Of a DNA stretch of 23,979 nt, positions 16,235 through 23,904 are shown piece after piece. The notes under the pieces were generated by a model. It had not been told where the DNA came from. It saw nothing but the letters and a program-made list of their open reading frames with translations, and ran no database searches. Made by a program: the position numbers and the translations under genes. This DNA is from an uncultured Bacteroides sp. (lineage in GTDB: Bacteria > Bacteroidota > Bacteroidia > Bacteroidales > Bacteroidaceae): assembly GCF_910586915.1 (NCBI RefSeq), contig NZ_CAJULN010000040.1, positions 1 to 23,979 of the forward strand, in the 5' to 3' direction. Each line of letters begins with the position of its first letter. Position 1 is the first letter of the stretch.

Positions 16235-16990
16235 ATGGACACCCAAAAGATACTCAACAAGGAATTTCTCGCGCAAAACTTTCCGGAAGCACAGCCGCAT
16301 ACGGAAATGCTGAACAGATATAAAGACGTAGCGTGCAACTATGCACGGATGGAAAATGTCATTGCCGTATTAAGCGACCTGCATTCCAATGCAAGTTACA
16401 TTTATTACGGCAGTTTCGCACAAATGTTAGGAATAGACAAATACGGGAAGGAAGACAAGGTGTCCTCTATTTGGGAAGAGGAAATCTTCAGGCTGATTCA
16501 TCCCGACGATTTGGCGGGCAAGCACTTACAAGAGCTTTGTTTTTTCCACTTTGTCAAACGTCAGCCTAAAAAGAGACGTGCCGACTATTACTTGACGAGT
16601 ACACTCCGTATGAAAAGCGGCACGAACAGTTATCTGTCCGTATTGCACCGGATATTTTATGTCTCTTCTCCCTCCAACGACTCTCTGTGGCTGGCTTTAT
16701 GTCTTTATAGTCCTTTACTGTTTGACATTCCCGCCAAATGTCTGATTATCAATTCTGCCAATGGCCAAACAATGGAATTGGAGAAGCAGAACAACACAAG
16801 GATACTGTCCGTCAGAGAGAAACAGGTGTTGAATCTCATAAATAAAGGCCTGACAAGTAAAGAAATTGCTGCAACGCTCTCCATCAGCATAAATACGGTG
16901 AGCCGGCACCGGCAAGAGATTTTGGGCAAGTTGCAGGTGAAGAACTCCATTGAAGCCTGTCGGATAGGAAAAGATTTAAAGTTGATATGA
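16235..16990 (+). CDS. LuxR-type transcriptional regulator with PAS-like sensor
   Basis: The 251-residue protein has a C-terminal LuxR/GerE helix-turn-helix at about 191-247 (LSVREKQVLNLINKGLTSKE, then IAATLSISINTVSRHRQEIL). The N-terminal part (about 45-165) resembles a PAS-like fold common in Bacteroides one-component regulators: YIYYGSFAQMLGIDKYG, then EEIFRLIHPDDL, then an all-beta stretch ending in YSPLLFD. There is no receiver domain, so it is not a typical response regulator, and no membrane helix. The ligand is unknown. It is divergent from the DUF1349 gene and shares its palindromic promoter, so it may control that gene or itself. A terminator hairpin lies 37 bp after the stop. Confidence 0.9.
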   Translation: MDTQKILNKEFLAQNFPEAQPHTEMLNRYKDVACNYARMENVIAVLSDLHSNASYIYYGSFAQMLGIDKYGKEDKVSSIWEEEIFRLIHPDDLAGKHLQELCFFHFVKRQPKKRRADYYLTSTLRMKSGTNSYLSVLHRIFYVSSPSNDSLWLALCLYSPLLFDIPAKCLIINSANGQTMELEKQNNTRILSVREKQVLNLINKGLTSKEIAATLSISINTVSRHRQEILGKLQVKNSIEACRIGKDLKLI

Positions 16991-17026
16991 CACTCACGCT
17001 TTGCATCGGAATTGCACGCCATCGGT

Positions 17027-17057
17027 GAACAATCTCTCATACGCATTGTTCTTTTTT
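17027..17057 (+). terminator. Rho-independent terminator after the LuxR-type gene
   Basis: GAACAAT (17027-17033) pairs perfectly with ATTGTTC (17045-17051) across an 11-nt loop, followed by TTTTTT (17052-17057). It separates the regulator from the DUF4251 gene 39 bp downstream, which leaves little room for a separate promoter; some read-through may occur. Confidence 0.7.
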
Positions 17058-17095
17058 ATAAACGGACAACGTATTAAACCTAAACAAAAAAAGTT

Positions 17096-17686
17096 ATGAG
17101 AAAATTTATTGCATTCGTAGCATTCGTATTAATCAGTGCAAGCACGATGATGTATGCACAGGAGAGTAACGCAGCCACACGCCGCAGCGACCGAAAAGCC
17201 CAAAGAGATGCGGAGAGAGCCAAGTTCCGCGCCGAAGAACAAGTACAGGATATGGCCTCTTACCAGCAAGCCGTACAGGCGTTGAAGAACAGAGAGTTTG
17301 TGCTGGAAGCCAATCAGGTTATCTTCCGCAACGGTATGACTGCTTTTGTCACATCAAACACCAACTTCGTCCTGATGAACGGCAACAAGGCCACGGTACA
17401 GACTGCCTTCAATACTCCCTACCCCGGCCCTAACGGAATCGGCGGCGTCACGGTAGACGGCAACTCTTCGGATATGAAAATGGATGTCGACAAGAAGGGT
17501 AATGTGAAGTGTTCATTCAGCGTTCAAGGCATCGGCATCTCTGCCCAGGTATTTATTACCATGAGCAACGGAAGCAACAGTGCTTCGGTTACCATCAGCC
17601 CCAATTTCAACAGCAATAACCTGACGCTGAACGGGAATATCGTTCCGCTCGAACAGTCTAATATCTTTAAAGGACGCTCCTGGTAG
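17096..17686 (+). CDS. DUF4251-type exported protein
   Basis: The 196-residue product has a signal peptide (MRKFIAFVAFVLISASTMM, cleaved near YAQ). It continues with a highly charged helical stretch at about 28-65 rich in Arg, Glu and Ala. A beta-rich domain follows from about 70, recognised as DUF4251: FVLEANQVIFRNG, NFVLMNGNKATVQTAFN, SFSVQGIGISAQVFITMSNG. There is no lipobox. Small periplasmic proteins of this family are frequent in Bacteroides and have no known role. The gene stands between two terminators, so it may be transcribed alone, although no clear TAnnTTTG box is visible in the 39 bp before it. Confidence 0.85.
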   Translation: MRKFIAFVAFVLISASTMMYAQESNAATRRSDRKAQRDAERAKFRAEEQVQDMASYQQAVQALKNREFVLEANQVIFRNGMTAFVTSNTNFVLMNGNKATVQTAFNTPYPGPNGIGGVTVDGNSSDMKMDVDKKGNVKCSFSVQGIGISAQVFITMSNGSNSASVTISPNFNSNNLTLNGNIVPLEQSNIFKGRSW

Positions 17687-17709
17687 GTCGGAAGCAAGGG
17701 GCTTTCATC

Positions 17710-17748
17710 ACTCCGCTGCAAATAGTAGATTTGTGGCGGAGTTTTTTT
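17710..17748 (+). terminator. Strong rho-independent terminator after the DUF4251 gene
   Basis: ACTCCGC (17710-17716) pairs with GCGGAGT (17736-17742). The stem continues inward with two wobble pairs and then CAAAT/ATTTG pairing, 14 bp in all, around a 5-nt loop. A run of seven T ends it. It starts 24 bp after the stop codon. Confidence 0.85.
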
Positions 17749-17794
17749 CATCCTGTCAGACCTCTCCCCTTGCAGGTATTTTTATACCATGAAA

Positions 17795-17827
17795 TGTGGC
17801 AGATAAACAAAGTATTTCCTACATTTG
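17795..17827 (+). promoter_or_regulatory. Promoter of the S41-like lipoprotein gene
   Basis: The -7 box TACATTTG (17820-17827) fits TAnnTTTG; TGTGG (17795-17799), 20 bp upstream, is a weak -33 element. Transcription would start near 17834. That puts the ATG at 17836 almost at the transcript end, so the ATG at 17848 is the likelier start. Confidence 0.55.
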
Positions 17828-17847
17828 CACTCTAAATGCTTTTTAGA

Positions 17848-19290
17848 ATGAAGAAGTTAAGAAAGACAATCCTTCTACCTGCTCTGCTTTTTGTATGTAT
17901 CGGCAGTTTTATCTCCTGCGGTGTCGACCGTTGGCCGGAGTATGCCCACATGACTGCATTGGACACATGGATGTACGACATCATGCAGCAGAACTATCTG
18001 TGGTATCAAGAGCTTCCCCCTTATAAGGACATGAACCTGTTTCAGAAGCCTGACGAATTCTTATCCAAAGTAAAATCGAAAAACGACAGTTACTCATTTG
18101 CCGACTCCGTAATGGAGACACCGTTGCCTACCTACGGCTTCGACTACTCACTGGTTCGGAGCACCGATAACGACACGGCTTACCATGCACTGATTACATA
18201 CGTGATTCCCGGTTCGCCGGCAGCACAAGCCGGATTGGTACGCGGCGACTGGATTATGAAGGTAGATACTTCGTACATCAGCAAGAAGTACGAGACTCAA
18301 CTGCTGCAAGGAACCGAAGCACGGAAACTGACAACGGGAATATGGAAAGAGGTCGCCGTAGAACCTGAAGAGGGAGCGGAAAGCGAAGAGCCGCTCTCTA
18401 TATATAAGGTAGTGCCCGACGGCAGGACACTGAACTTGCCTGTGGCACAAGCCGTAGAAGACAACCCGGTACACAAGAGCGAAGTGCTGACTCTAAGCGA
18501 CGGAACCAAAGTCGGCTACCTGATGTACAACAGCTTCACCGCCGGAACCAAAGCCGACCCGGAGAAATACAACAACGAACTGCGCAAGGTTTCGACCGAC
18601 TTTCAGGCAGCAGGCGTCAACTACGTCGTACTCGACCTGCGCTACAACGCCGGCGGCTCGATGGATTGCGTCCAACTATTGGGAACCATACTGACCTCAC
18701 GCTCACGACTGAACCAGCCGATGGCTTACCTGGAATACAACGACAAGAACAGAGAGAAGGATGCAGCCGTCAACTTCGACCCCGAAGTACTGAAAACAGG
18801 TGTCAACCTGGACCAATACGGGCTCTTCGTACTCACCAGCGCCACTACAGCCGGAGCACCGGAGATGCTTATCAGAAGCCTTTATCTGGAAGAGAGTTAT
18901 CCGGTGATAGCTATCGGCGGCGCCACCAAAGGACAGAGTGTTGCCACGGAACAGTTTGTCAACGAAGAACTGCAATGGTCGGTCAATCCGGTCGTATGTA
19001 CGGTTTATAACTCTACTCACGAGAATTGGGGTTCCATCGTTCCCGGTAATCAGCTTAAGGTGAGCGAGACGACCATTGACGGGACAACCGACTACAGCGA
19101 GTTCCTTCCCTTCGGCGACCGCAATGAAAGACTGCTGAAAATAGCCCTCGGAGTAATTGAAGGCACCTATCCGCCGAAGCAAGAAGAGAGTGTGGAAAGC
19201 AAGGCAAAGGCCTCGTTCCGCATAGAGAAGAGTGTAAGTAGTCCCGCCAGCCGACGGTTTGCGGCTGGAAGCGGACTACGAATCAAGTAA
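17848..19290 (+). CDS. S41-family PDZ lipoprotein, probably catalytically dead
   Basis: From the preferred ATG (17848) the product has 480 residues. A lipoprotein signal ends in the lipobox FISC. It has the layout of Bacteroides S41 (C-terminal processing) proteases: an N-terminal helical part, a PDZ-like segment (VIPGSPAAQAGLVRGDWIMKVD), then the S41 domain with VVLDLRYNAGG. The catalytic positions look lost. Where active homologues read TASASE, with the second Ser as nucleophile, this reads TAGAPE (residues 338-343 counted from the ATG at 17836), so Ser becomes Pro342. Where they read TxGK with the general-base Lys, this reads TKGQ (364-367), so Lys becomes Gln367. It is therefore likely a periplasmic peptide-binding pseudoprotease. 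The reading frame is otherwise intact. The C-terminus is Ser/Arg-rich. The gene converges on the esterase gene 20 bp away. Confidence 0.85.
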   Translation: MKKLRKTILLPALLFVCIGSFISCGVDRWPEYAHMTALDTWMYDIMQQNYLWYQELPPYKDMNLFQKPDEFLSKVKSKNDSYSFADSVMETPLPTYGFDYSLVRSTDNDTAYHALITYVIPGSPAAQAGLVRGDWIMKVDTSYISKKYETQLLQGTEARKLTTGIWKEVAVEPEEGAESEEPLSIYKVVPDGRTLNLPVAQAVEDNPVHKSEVLTLSDGTKVGYLMYNSFTAGTKADPEKYNNELRKVSTDFQAAGVNYVVLDLRYNAGGSMDCVQLLGTILTSRSRLNQPMAYLEYNDKNREKDAAVNFDPEVLKTGVNLDQYGLFVLTSATTAGAPEMLIRSLYLEESYPVIAIGGATKGQSVATEQFVNEELQWSVNPVVCTVYNSTHENWGSIVPGNQLKVSETTIDGTTDYSEFLPFGDRNERLLKIALGVIEGTYPPKQEESVESKAKASFRIEKSVSSPASRRFAAGSGLRIK

Positions 19291-19310
19291 TAAAAGATGG
19301 GGACGGAGCT

Positions 19311-20129
19311 TTATTTCCTGAAAAATTTGTCGAAGAACAAAATCTGATAATCAATCGAATTGCTCCAGTACTTTCCGTTATGGGCGCCAGGACGCGTAAT
19401 AAAGTCGTGGTCAATCTTCCTTGCCAACAGGCGGTTGTGCAAATCTTTGTTCACGTTCAGGAAGAAGTCAGCCTCGCCGCAGTCGATAATAATGGCCAGT
19501 TCGCCGTTCTCTATCCTGTCAATCTGATTGATGACCGTATGTTCGTCCCATACTTTTTTATTTCTTGCAAACTCGCCCAATTGCTTTGCCATATCCCAAT
19601 TCAACGGAAACGGGCGTATGTCCATTCCTCCGCTCGTACTTCCGCTTGCGCCAAACGTATCCTTATGACGGATGGCATTCCACATCGCTCCGTGTCCGCC
19701 CATGCTCAATCCGGTGATGGCACGTCCTTTGCGGTCGGCAATCGTCTTGTAGTGTCCGTCGATATACTTCACCAATTCCGAGGATACGAAAGTCTCGTAT
19801 CGGTACGACGGGTTCTTCGGACTATCCCAGTACCAGCTATTCTTCCCGTCGGGACAGACAAAGATAATTCCCTTTTCATCCGCTATCTGCGGCAGGTTCG
19901 GTTTGACTCCAATCCACGTCATCGCATTCCCGCCGTGGCCGTGCAACAGATAAAGGACGGGACAAGACACCGCCTTCTTTCCCAACGCCGCATCCGGCAC
20001 CACTACCAACACCTGCACCTCTTTATTCATGGTAGGACTTTCAACCCACAGCGTATCTACCTTAGCAGCCCAAACAGGCGCAACTAAGAGCAGCGCCAAA
20101 ATAGTCAACAAAAAATTTCTCTTATTCAT
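19311..20129 (-). CDS. Secreted CE1-like esterase
   Basis: I use the ATG at 20129 (MNKRNFLLTILALLLVAPVWA), which gives a clear signal peptide and 272 residues; the longer reading frame upstream overlaps the preceding gene. The alpha/beta-hydrolase fold is shown by LYLLHGHGG (oxyanion region), the nucleophile elbow GLSMGG (Ser142), an acid in DCGEAD (Asp217 or Asp221) and the catalytic His in GAHNGKYW (His250). It matches the esterase D/CE1 group, which includes feruloyl and acetyl esterases. The substrate cannot be read from the sequence; removing acyl groups from plant or other glycans is a common role in Bacteroides. It follows the DUF2007/zinc-ribbon gene by 17 bp on the same strand, so they are likely co-transcribed. 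No carbohydrate-utilisation genes lie beside it. Confidence 0.9.
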   Translation of the reverse strand: MNKRNFLLTILALLLVAPVWAAKVDTLWVESPTMNKEVQVLVVVPDAALGKKAVSCPVLYLLHGHGGNAMTWIGVKPNLPQIADEKGIIFVCPDGKNSWYWDSPKNPSYRYETFVSSELVKYIDGHYKTIADRKGRAITGLSMGGHGAMWNAIRHKDTFGASGSTSGGMDIRPFPLNWDMAKQLGEFARNKKVWDEHTVINQIDRIENGELAIIIDCGEADFFLNVNKDLHNRLLARKIDHDFITRPGAHNGKYWSNSIDYQILFFDKFFRK

Positions 20130-20146
20130 TTGTATATATAGATAAG

Positions 20147-20581
20147 TCATTCTTCCTTCCCTTCCGGCGACGGAAACCGGGAAACAGGCGTCTCGAACGT
20201 CTTGCCGCATTGTCGGCAGGCATACTCCCAATGATTATTTCCCGGAGGCGTAGCTGTCAGCATCGACAGGATTGCCGCACCTATCGCACGCCACCGCTTT
20301 CCCTTTTTCAGCAGGAAGCGGATATCCGACGAGCCGCAATGCGGACAAAGCAGCAGTTCTTCGGGCCAACTCTGATTCTCTTTCAACACCTGCACCGCCT
20401 TGTCGTACTCTTCTTCCGCCACCCATACGTCTACTCCGGAAATGTTGCTTATACACCCTCGGTACAGGGTAGAAAAGTGCTCGTTATGCAACATAGATGC
20501 AATACCTTCATTCTCCAACGCTCCTTGCACGATATGTGCCTGCATCGCGTCATTGCAGGTAATCAGTCTGACAGTCTTCAT
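20147..20581 (-). CDS. DUF2007 plus zinc-ribbon protein
   Basis: Starting at the ATG at 20581 (MKTVRLITCNDAMQA) the product has 144 residues; an extended frame to 20620 lacks support and would begin upstream of the promoter box. The N-terminal half matches DUF2007, a small ferredoxin-like fold described as a putative signal-transducing domain: AHIVQGALENEGIASMLHNE, then DVWVAEEEYDKAVQVL. The C-terminal half is a zinc ribbon with CPHCGSSD and CRQCGKTF as its two knuckles, flanking a moderately hydrophobic helix (AIGAAILSML). It is probably cytoplasmic. The next gene, 17 bp downstream, is the secreted esterase; the functional link is unclear. A -7 box TATATTTG lies 26 bp before the ATG. Confidence 0.85.
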   Translation of the reverse strand: MKTVRLITCNDAMQAHIVQGALENEGIASMLHNEHFSTLYRGCISNISGVDVWVAEEEYDKAVQVLKENQSWPEELLLCPHCGSSDIRFLLKKGKRWRAIGAAILSMLTATPPGNNHWEYACRQCGKTFETPVSRFPSPEGKEE

Positions 20582-20607
20582 ACGCAATCTATTTTCATAT
20601 TCACCTA

Positions 20608-20615
20608 CAAATATA
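20608..20615 (-). promoter_or_regulatory. -7 promoter box of the DUF2007-esterase operon
   Basis: The minus strand reads TATATTTG, matching TAnnTTTG, 26 bp before the ATG at 20581. A clear -33 element is not visible at the usual distance. Confidence 0.5.
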
Positions 20616-20760
20616 GGCAATCTCTCCCATTTTATTCACCAATTCTATCACTATTTAATGCTTTTTTCGTAATTTCGCGGCACTAAATACAACGAGCGGG
20701 TCCCTGCTCTCTACAGTGAGAATCTGATTCGAACATTAATTTATATTTAATTAAAAAAGT

Positions 20761-21546
20761 ATGAAAAAGCAAATTGTAATGATTGCCTTAGCATTGCTAA
20801 GTATGGGAACGACAGCTTCCGCACAGTTCGGAAAGAAAATCAATTTAGGAAAAGCCCTGCAAGCTGGTAAGGACGTAGTATCGGCAGTAACCTTGTCCGA
20901 CGCCGATATAGCCAACATGAGTAAAGAATACATGGCTTGGATGGATACACACAACCCACTGACAAAACCTGACACCGAGTATGGCAAACGTCTGGAGAAG
21001 CTGATCGGAAACATCAAGGAAGTGGACGGACTAAAACTGAACTTCGGCGTATATGAAGTGATAGACGTCAACGCCTTTGCTTGCGGCGACGGCAGCGTGC
21101 GTATCTGCGCCGGACTGATGGACATCATGACCGATGATGAAGTAATGGCTGTGATTGGCCACGAAATCGGACACGTGGTTCACACCGACTCCAAAGACGC
21201 CATGAAGAACGCTTACCTCCGTTCGGCAGTGAAGAATGCGGCAGGTGCAGCCAGCGACAAAGTTGCCAAACTGACCGACTCCGAATTGGGAGCATTGGCA
21301 GAAGCACTCGCCGGCGCACAGTTCTCACAAAAACAGGAAAACGAAGCCGACGACTATGGCGTTGAATTCTGTGTGAAACACGGCATCGACCCCTATGCTA
21401 TGGCAAAATCGTTGACCAAACTTGCTGAGCTTGCCAAAGATGCACCCAAATCATCTTACGCACAAAGAATGTTCTCTTCACATCCCGACACGGAAAAGCG
21501 TATCAAACGTACGCAAGCCAAAGCAGACAGCTACGCAAAGAAATAA
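20761..21546 (+). CDS. M48-family metallopeptidase, exported
   Basis: The 261-residue protein has a signal peptide ending TTASA-Q near residue 22. It carries the zinc protease motif HEIGH at 134-138 (His134, Glu135, His138) and the third ligand Glu193 in ENEAD, the M48 ExxAD pattern. Before the active site is FACGDGSVRICAGLMDIMTDDEV, here split as FACGDGSVRIC and AGLMDIMTDDEV, typical of BepA/LoiP-like M48 peptidases. It is soluble, with no transmembrane helices apart from the signal peptide, unlike HtpX. Such enzymes act in the periplasm on misfolded envelope proteins. The last residues (HPDTEKRIKR) match the family's usual SHPxTxxRI ending. The leader upstream is about 80 nt with a TAATTTCG element (20670-20677) as a weak -7 candidate. 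It is divergent from the DUF2007 gene. Confidence 0.92.
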   Translation: MKKQIVMIALALLSMGTTASAQFGKKINLGKALQAGKDVVSAVTLSDADIANMSKEYMAWMDTHNPLTKPDTEYGKRLEKLIGNIKEVDGLKLNFGVYEVIDVNAFACGDGSVRICAGLMDIMTDDEVMAVIGHEIGHVVHTDSKDAMKNAYLRSAVKNAAGAASDKVAKLTDSELGALAEALAGAQFSQKQENEADDYGVEFCVKHGIDPYAMAKSLTKLAELAKDAPKSSYAQRMFSSHPDTEKRIKRTQAKADSYAKK

Positions 21547-21584
21547 GAGACAAAAGAAATACTTTTTTTACCACACTCTTTTCA

Positions 21585-21612
21585 GGCACGGAATTGCACG
21601 CAGTTCCGTGCC
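21585..21612 (+). terminator. Hairpin after the M48 peptidase gene
   Basis: GGCACGGAA (21585-21593) pairs perfectly with TTCCGTGCC (21604-21612) across a 10-nt loop, 38 bp after the stop codon. No T-run follows, so it is an imperfect terminator or an RNA 3'-end stabiliser. The rest of the 240-bp gap up to the next gene (21613-21787) shows no gene and no consensus TAnnTTTG box; CTATTTG near 21658 is the nearest candidate. Confidence 0.45.
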
Positions 21613-21787
21613 AGACTGTTTATAGGACGCGACGTCGACCCTCGATAGATAACTCCCTATTTGCCGCCAACAGAAAAAACTTCGCCCACACAGCAAACAA
21701 TTTTACCCAATATTCATTAATATATATAGAGAATGGAAACATTCTCCATTTTGTATAACTCAAAACAATCATCATTTGAATCCATTT

Positions 21788-23083
21788 ATGGAATTTCTTA
21801 TTATCATTTTCCTACTCGTACTGAATGGCATCTTTGCCATGTACGAAATTGCGCTGGTATCCTCCAGCAAAGCACGGCTCGAAACTCTTGTCGCCAAAGG
21901 CAACAAATCGGCACGCGGAGTACTAAGACAATTGGAAGAACCCGAAAAGTTCCTGTCTACCATCCAAATCGGTATTACCCTTATCGGCATCGTCTCCGGA
22001 GCCTATGGCGGAGTTGCCATTGCCGACGACCTTGTACCGTTGTTCTCGCTCATTCCCGGAGCCGAAGCCTATGCAAGCAACCTGGCGATGGTGACCACCG
22101 TGGCAGTCATCACCTACCTTTCCCTTATCATCGGAGAGTTGGTTCCCAAGTCCATTGCCCTGAGCAATCCCGAAAGATACGCCATCCTCTTCAGCCCCAT
22201 TATGATTCTGCTGACCAAAATCTCCTACCCTTTCGTGTGGTTGCTCAGCATCTCCACCCGACTGTTGAACCGGCTTATCGGCCTGAAAAACGAAGAGCGG
22301 CCCATGACGCAGGAAGAGATAAAAATGATTATCCACCAAAGTTCGGAACAGGGCGTGATTGACAAGGAAGAGACAGAAATGATACGCGACGTGTTCCGCT
22401 TCTCGGACAAGCGCGCCAACGAACTGATGACTCACCGCCGCGACATCATCGTACTCCATCCGGATGACACGCGCGAGAAAGTGATGCAGACCATAGAGGA
22501 AGAGCACTACAGCAAATACCTGTTGGTAGACGAACGGAAAGATGAGATAATCGGCGTAGTCTCCGTCAAAGACATCATCCTGACGGTGGGCAGCCAACGC
22601 CCGTTCAGCCTGCGCGAGATAGCCCGTCCTCCACTCTTCATTCCGGAGAGTCTGTACGCCAATAAAGTTCTGGAGCTGTTCAAGAAGAACAAAAACAAGT
22701 TCGGAGTTGTTGTTAACGAGTATGGCAGCACGGAAGGCATCATCACGCTCCACGACCTGACCGAAAGCATCTTCGGCGACATCCTCGAGGAGGACGACAC
22801 GGAGGAGGAAGAAATCGTCACCCGCCAAGACGGCTCCCTGTTAGTAGAGGCTTCGATGAACATCGACGACTTCATGGAAGAGATGGGCATCCTGACATAC
22901 GAAGACCTGGAATCGGAAGACTTCACCACCTTAGGCGGACTCGCCATGTTTCTGATAGCCCGCATCCCGAAAGCCGGAGACATATTCACCTACAAAGACC
23001 TCCAGTTCGAGGTGATGGATATGGATCGCGGACGAGTGGACAAGCTGTTAGTGACCCGGGGAAACGATGACGACGAGGAATAA
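21788..23083 (+). CDS. CNNM/CBS transporter-like protein (HlyC/CorC family)
   Basis: I start at the ATG at 21788, giving 431 residues; four further codons upstream would need a TTG start. The N-terminal CNNM (DUF21) domain, about 1-185, has hydrophobic segments at the start (MEFLIIIFLLVLNGIFAMYE), in IGITLIGIVSGAYGG, in LAMVTTVAVITYLSLIIGELVPKS and in ILFSPIMILLTKISYPFVWLL. A pair of CBS domains follows (about 200-320; DIIVLHPDDTREKVMQTIEE, then VVVNEYGSTEGIITLHDL). The C-terminal CorC_HlyC domain runs to about 425 with GSLLVEASMNIDDF and TLGGLAMFLIARIPKAGD. Family members act in magnesium or sodium/magnesium handling, with CBS domains sensing Mg-ATP; the direction here is unknown. The hemolysin label in databases is historical. 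An NlpE-like lipoprotein gene follows 55 bp later, perhaps co-transcribed. Confidence 0.92.
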   Translation: MEFLIIIFLLVLNGIFAMYEIALVSSSKARLETLVAKGNKSARGVLRQLEEPEKFLSTIQIGITLIGIVSGAYGGVAIADDLVPLFSLIPGAEAYASNLAMVTTVAVITYLSLIIGELVPKSIALSNPERYAILFSPIMILLTKISYPFVWLLSISTRLLNRLIGLKNEERPMTQEEIKMIIHQSSEQGVIDKEETEMIRDVFRFSDKRANELMTHRRDIIVLHPDDTREKVMQTIEEEHYSKYLLVDERKDEIIGVVSVKDIILTVGSQRPFSLREIARPPLFIPESLYANKVLELFKKNKNKFGVVVNEYGSTEGIITLHDLTESIFGDILEEDDTEEEEIVTRQDGSLLVEASMNIDDFMEEMGILTYEDLESEDFTTLGGLAMFLIARIPKAGDIFTYKDLQFEVMDMDRGRVDKLLVTRGNDDDEE

Positions 23084-23138
23084 AAGAGATAAAACGAGCG
23101 ACAGCTCACCCTATTATATTAATTTAAAGCACTTAACA

Positions 23139-23621
23139 ATGAAAAAAGTAATTATGTTAGCAGCCGTCGTAGCTGCTTTGGCATCCTGCCAATCAAAAGC
23201 CAACAGAGTAACCGACACAGCAACAGACGACCTTACCGTGGCAGTGGCTCCGGCCACCGAAGTAACCGAAGTTTATGCAGGCACTCTCCCCGCCGCCGAC
23301 GGACCAGGCATCGATTATGTCCTTACACTGAACGCAGCAACCGACGGCATAGACACCACCTATACGCTGGACATGACTTATCTCGACGCGGACAGCCAGG
23401 GCAACAACCAGACCTTTACCTCCAAAGGCAAACAGAAAACCGTATGCAAAGTGGTGAACAAAAAACCTGTTACCGCCGTCAAACTGATTCCGAACGACAA
23501 CAATGACATACCGATGTATTTCATGATTGTAAACGATACTACACTCCGGCTGGTGAACGACAGTTTGCAGGAGGCAGTGGGAGATTTGAATTATGATATT
23601 GTCAAGGTGAAACGGAAATAA
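23139..23621 (+). CDS. NlpE-like lipoprotein without the CxxC pair
   Basis: Starting from the ATG at 23139 (MKKVIMLAAVVAALASCQSK) the product has 160 residues with a perfect lipobox LASC, so Cys17 is lipidated. The longer frame upstream has no signal-like start. After a Thr/Ala/Val-rich linker, EVYAGTLPAADGPGIDYVLTLN matches the N-terminal domain of NlpE (YxGxLPCADCxGIxxxLTL). That protein signals surface attachment and copper or lipoprotein stress through Cpx in E. coli. Here the CxxC is replaced by A52-A53-D54-G55, so metal or disulfide chemistry is not possible at that site. The later domain keeps the beta-strand pattern with VKLIPNDNNDIPMYFMI. A strong terminator follows. It lies downstream of the CNNM/CBS gene. 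Confidence 0.8.
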   Translation: MKKVIMLAAVVAALASCQSKANRVTDTATDDLTVAVAPATEVTEVYAGTLPAADGPGIDYVLTLNAATDGIDTTYTLDMTYLDADSQGNNQTFTSKGKQKTVCKVVNKKPVTAVKLIPNDNNDIPMYFMIVNDTTLRLVNDSLQEAVGDLNYDIVKVKRK

Positions 23622-23647
23622 GTACGCACCGTTGGCTGATTAAGAAA

Positions 23648-23689
23648 ATGCTCTGCAACGAATGGATAGTTCTTGCAGAGCATCTTTAA
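23648..23689 (+). terminator. Terminator after the NlpE-like gene
   Basis: ATGCTCTGCAA (23648-23658) pairs perfectly with TTGCAGAGCAT (23673-23683) over 11 bp, with a 14-nt loop, followed by CTTTAAT. The T-tract is short, but the stem is strong and lies 26 bp after the stop codon. Confidence 0.7.
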
Positions 23690-23711
23690 TGTGAGTCCGA
23701 TATATTGCTCA

Positions 23712-23748
23712 AAAACCGTCTGCTTTGAAGGTCAAAACAGACGGTTTT
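23712..23748. terminator. Bidirectional terminator near the tRNA gene
   Basis: AAAACCGTCTG (23712-23722) pairs perfectly with CAGACGGTTTT (23738-23748). On the plus strand it is a backup for the NlpE-like gene. On the minus strand the stem ends in TTTTT and lies 28 bp after the end of the tRNA-Ser gene, so it is the likely tRNA terminator. Confidence 0.75.
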
Positions 23749-23776
23749 ATTTAGCATTAAAAAAGATGATTCAATG

Positions 23777-23864
23777 CGGAGAGAACGAGATTCGAACTCG
23801 TGATACCCTTTAGGGGTATACACGCTTTCCAGGCGTGCCTCTTCAACCACTCGAGCACCTCTCC
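23777..23864 (-). tRNA. tRNA-Ser (anticodon GGA)
   Basis: On the minus strand the gene runs 88 nt from GGAGAGG to discriminator base G73. The acceptor stem GGAGAGG/TCTCTCC has six Watson-Crick pairs and one G-U pair. The anticodon loop CTGGAAA holds GGA (plus-strand 23828-23830), reading UCC and UCU. The long variable arm (TACCCCTAAAGGGGTA) is typical of serine tRNA. The T-arm is ACGAG-TTCGAAT-CTCGT. The 3'-CCA is not encoded. Confidence 0.95.
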
Positions 23865-23904
23865 TTTTTCAAAAAGAAAAGCAACTTTATAGCTGCTGTT
23901 ATTC

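Noticed and set aside
19289..19315. AT-rich inverted repeat between the S41-like and esterase gene ends as a terminator
   Set aside because: The stem AATAAA/TTTATT is weak and bulged with no T-run; only 20 bp separate the genes.
17007..21601. Shared 13-mer CGGAATTGCACGC at 17007-17019 and 21589-21601
   Set aside because: A few 13-base matches are expected by chance in 24 kb, the flanks do not match, and the two copies sit in different structures.
23096..23107. Small hairpin GAGC-GACA-GCTC between the CNNM/CBS and NlpE-like genes
   Set aside because: Only a 4-bp stem with no T-tract; too small to call a terminator.
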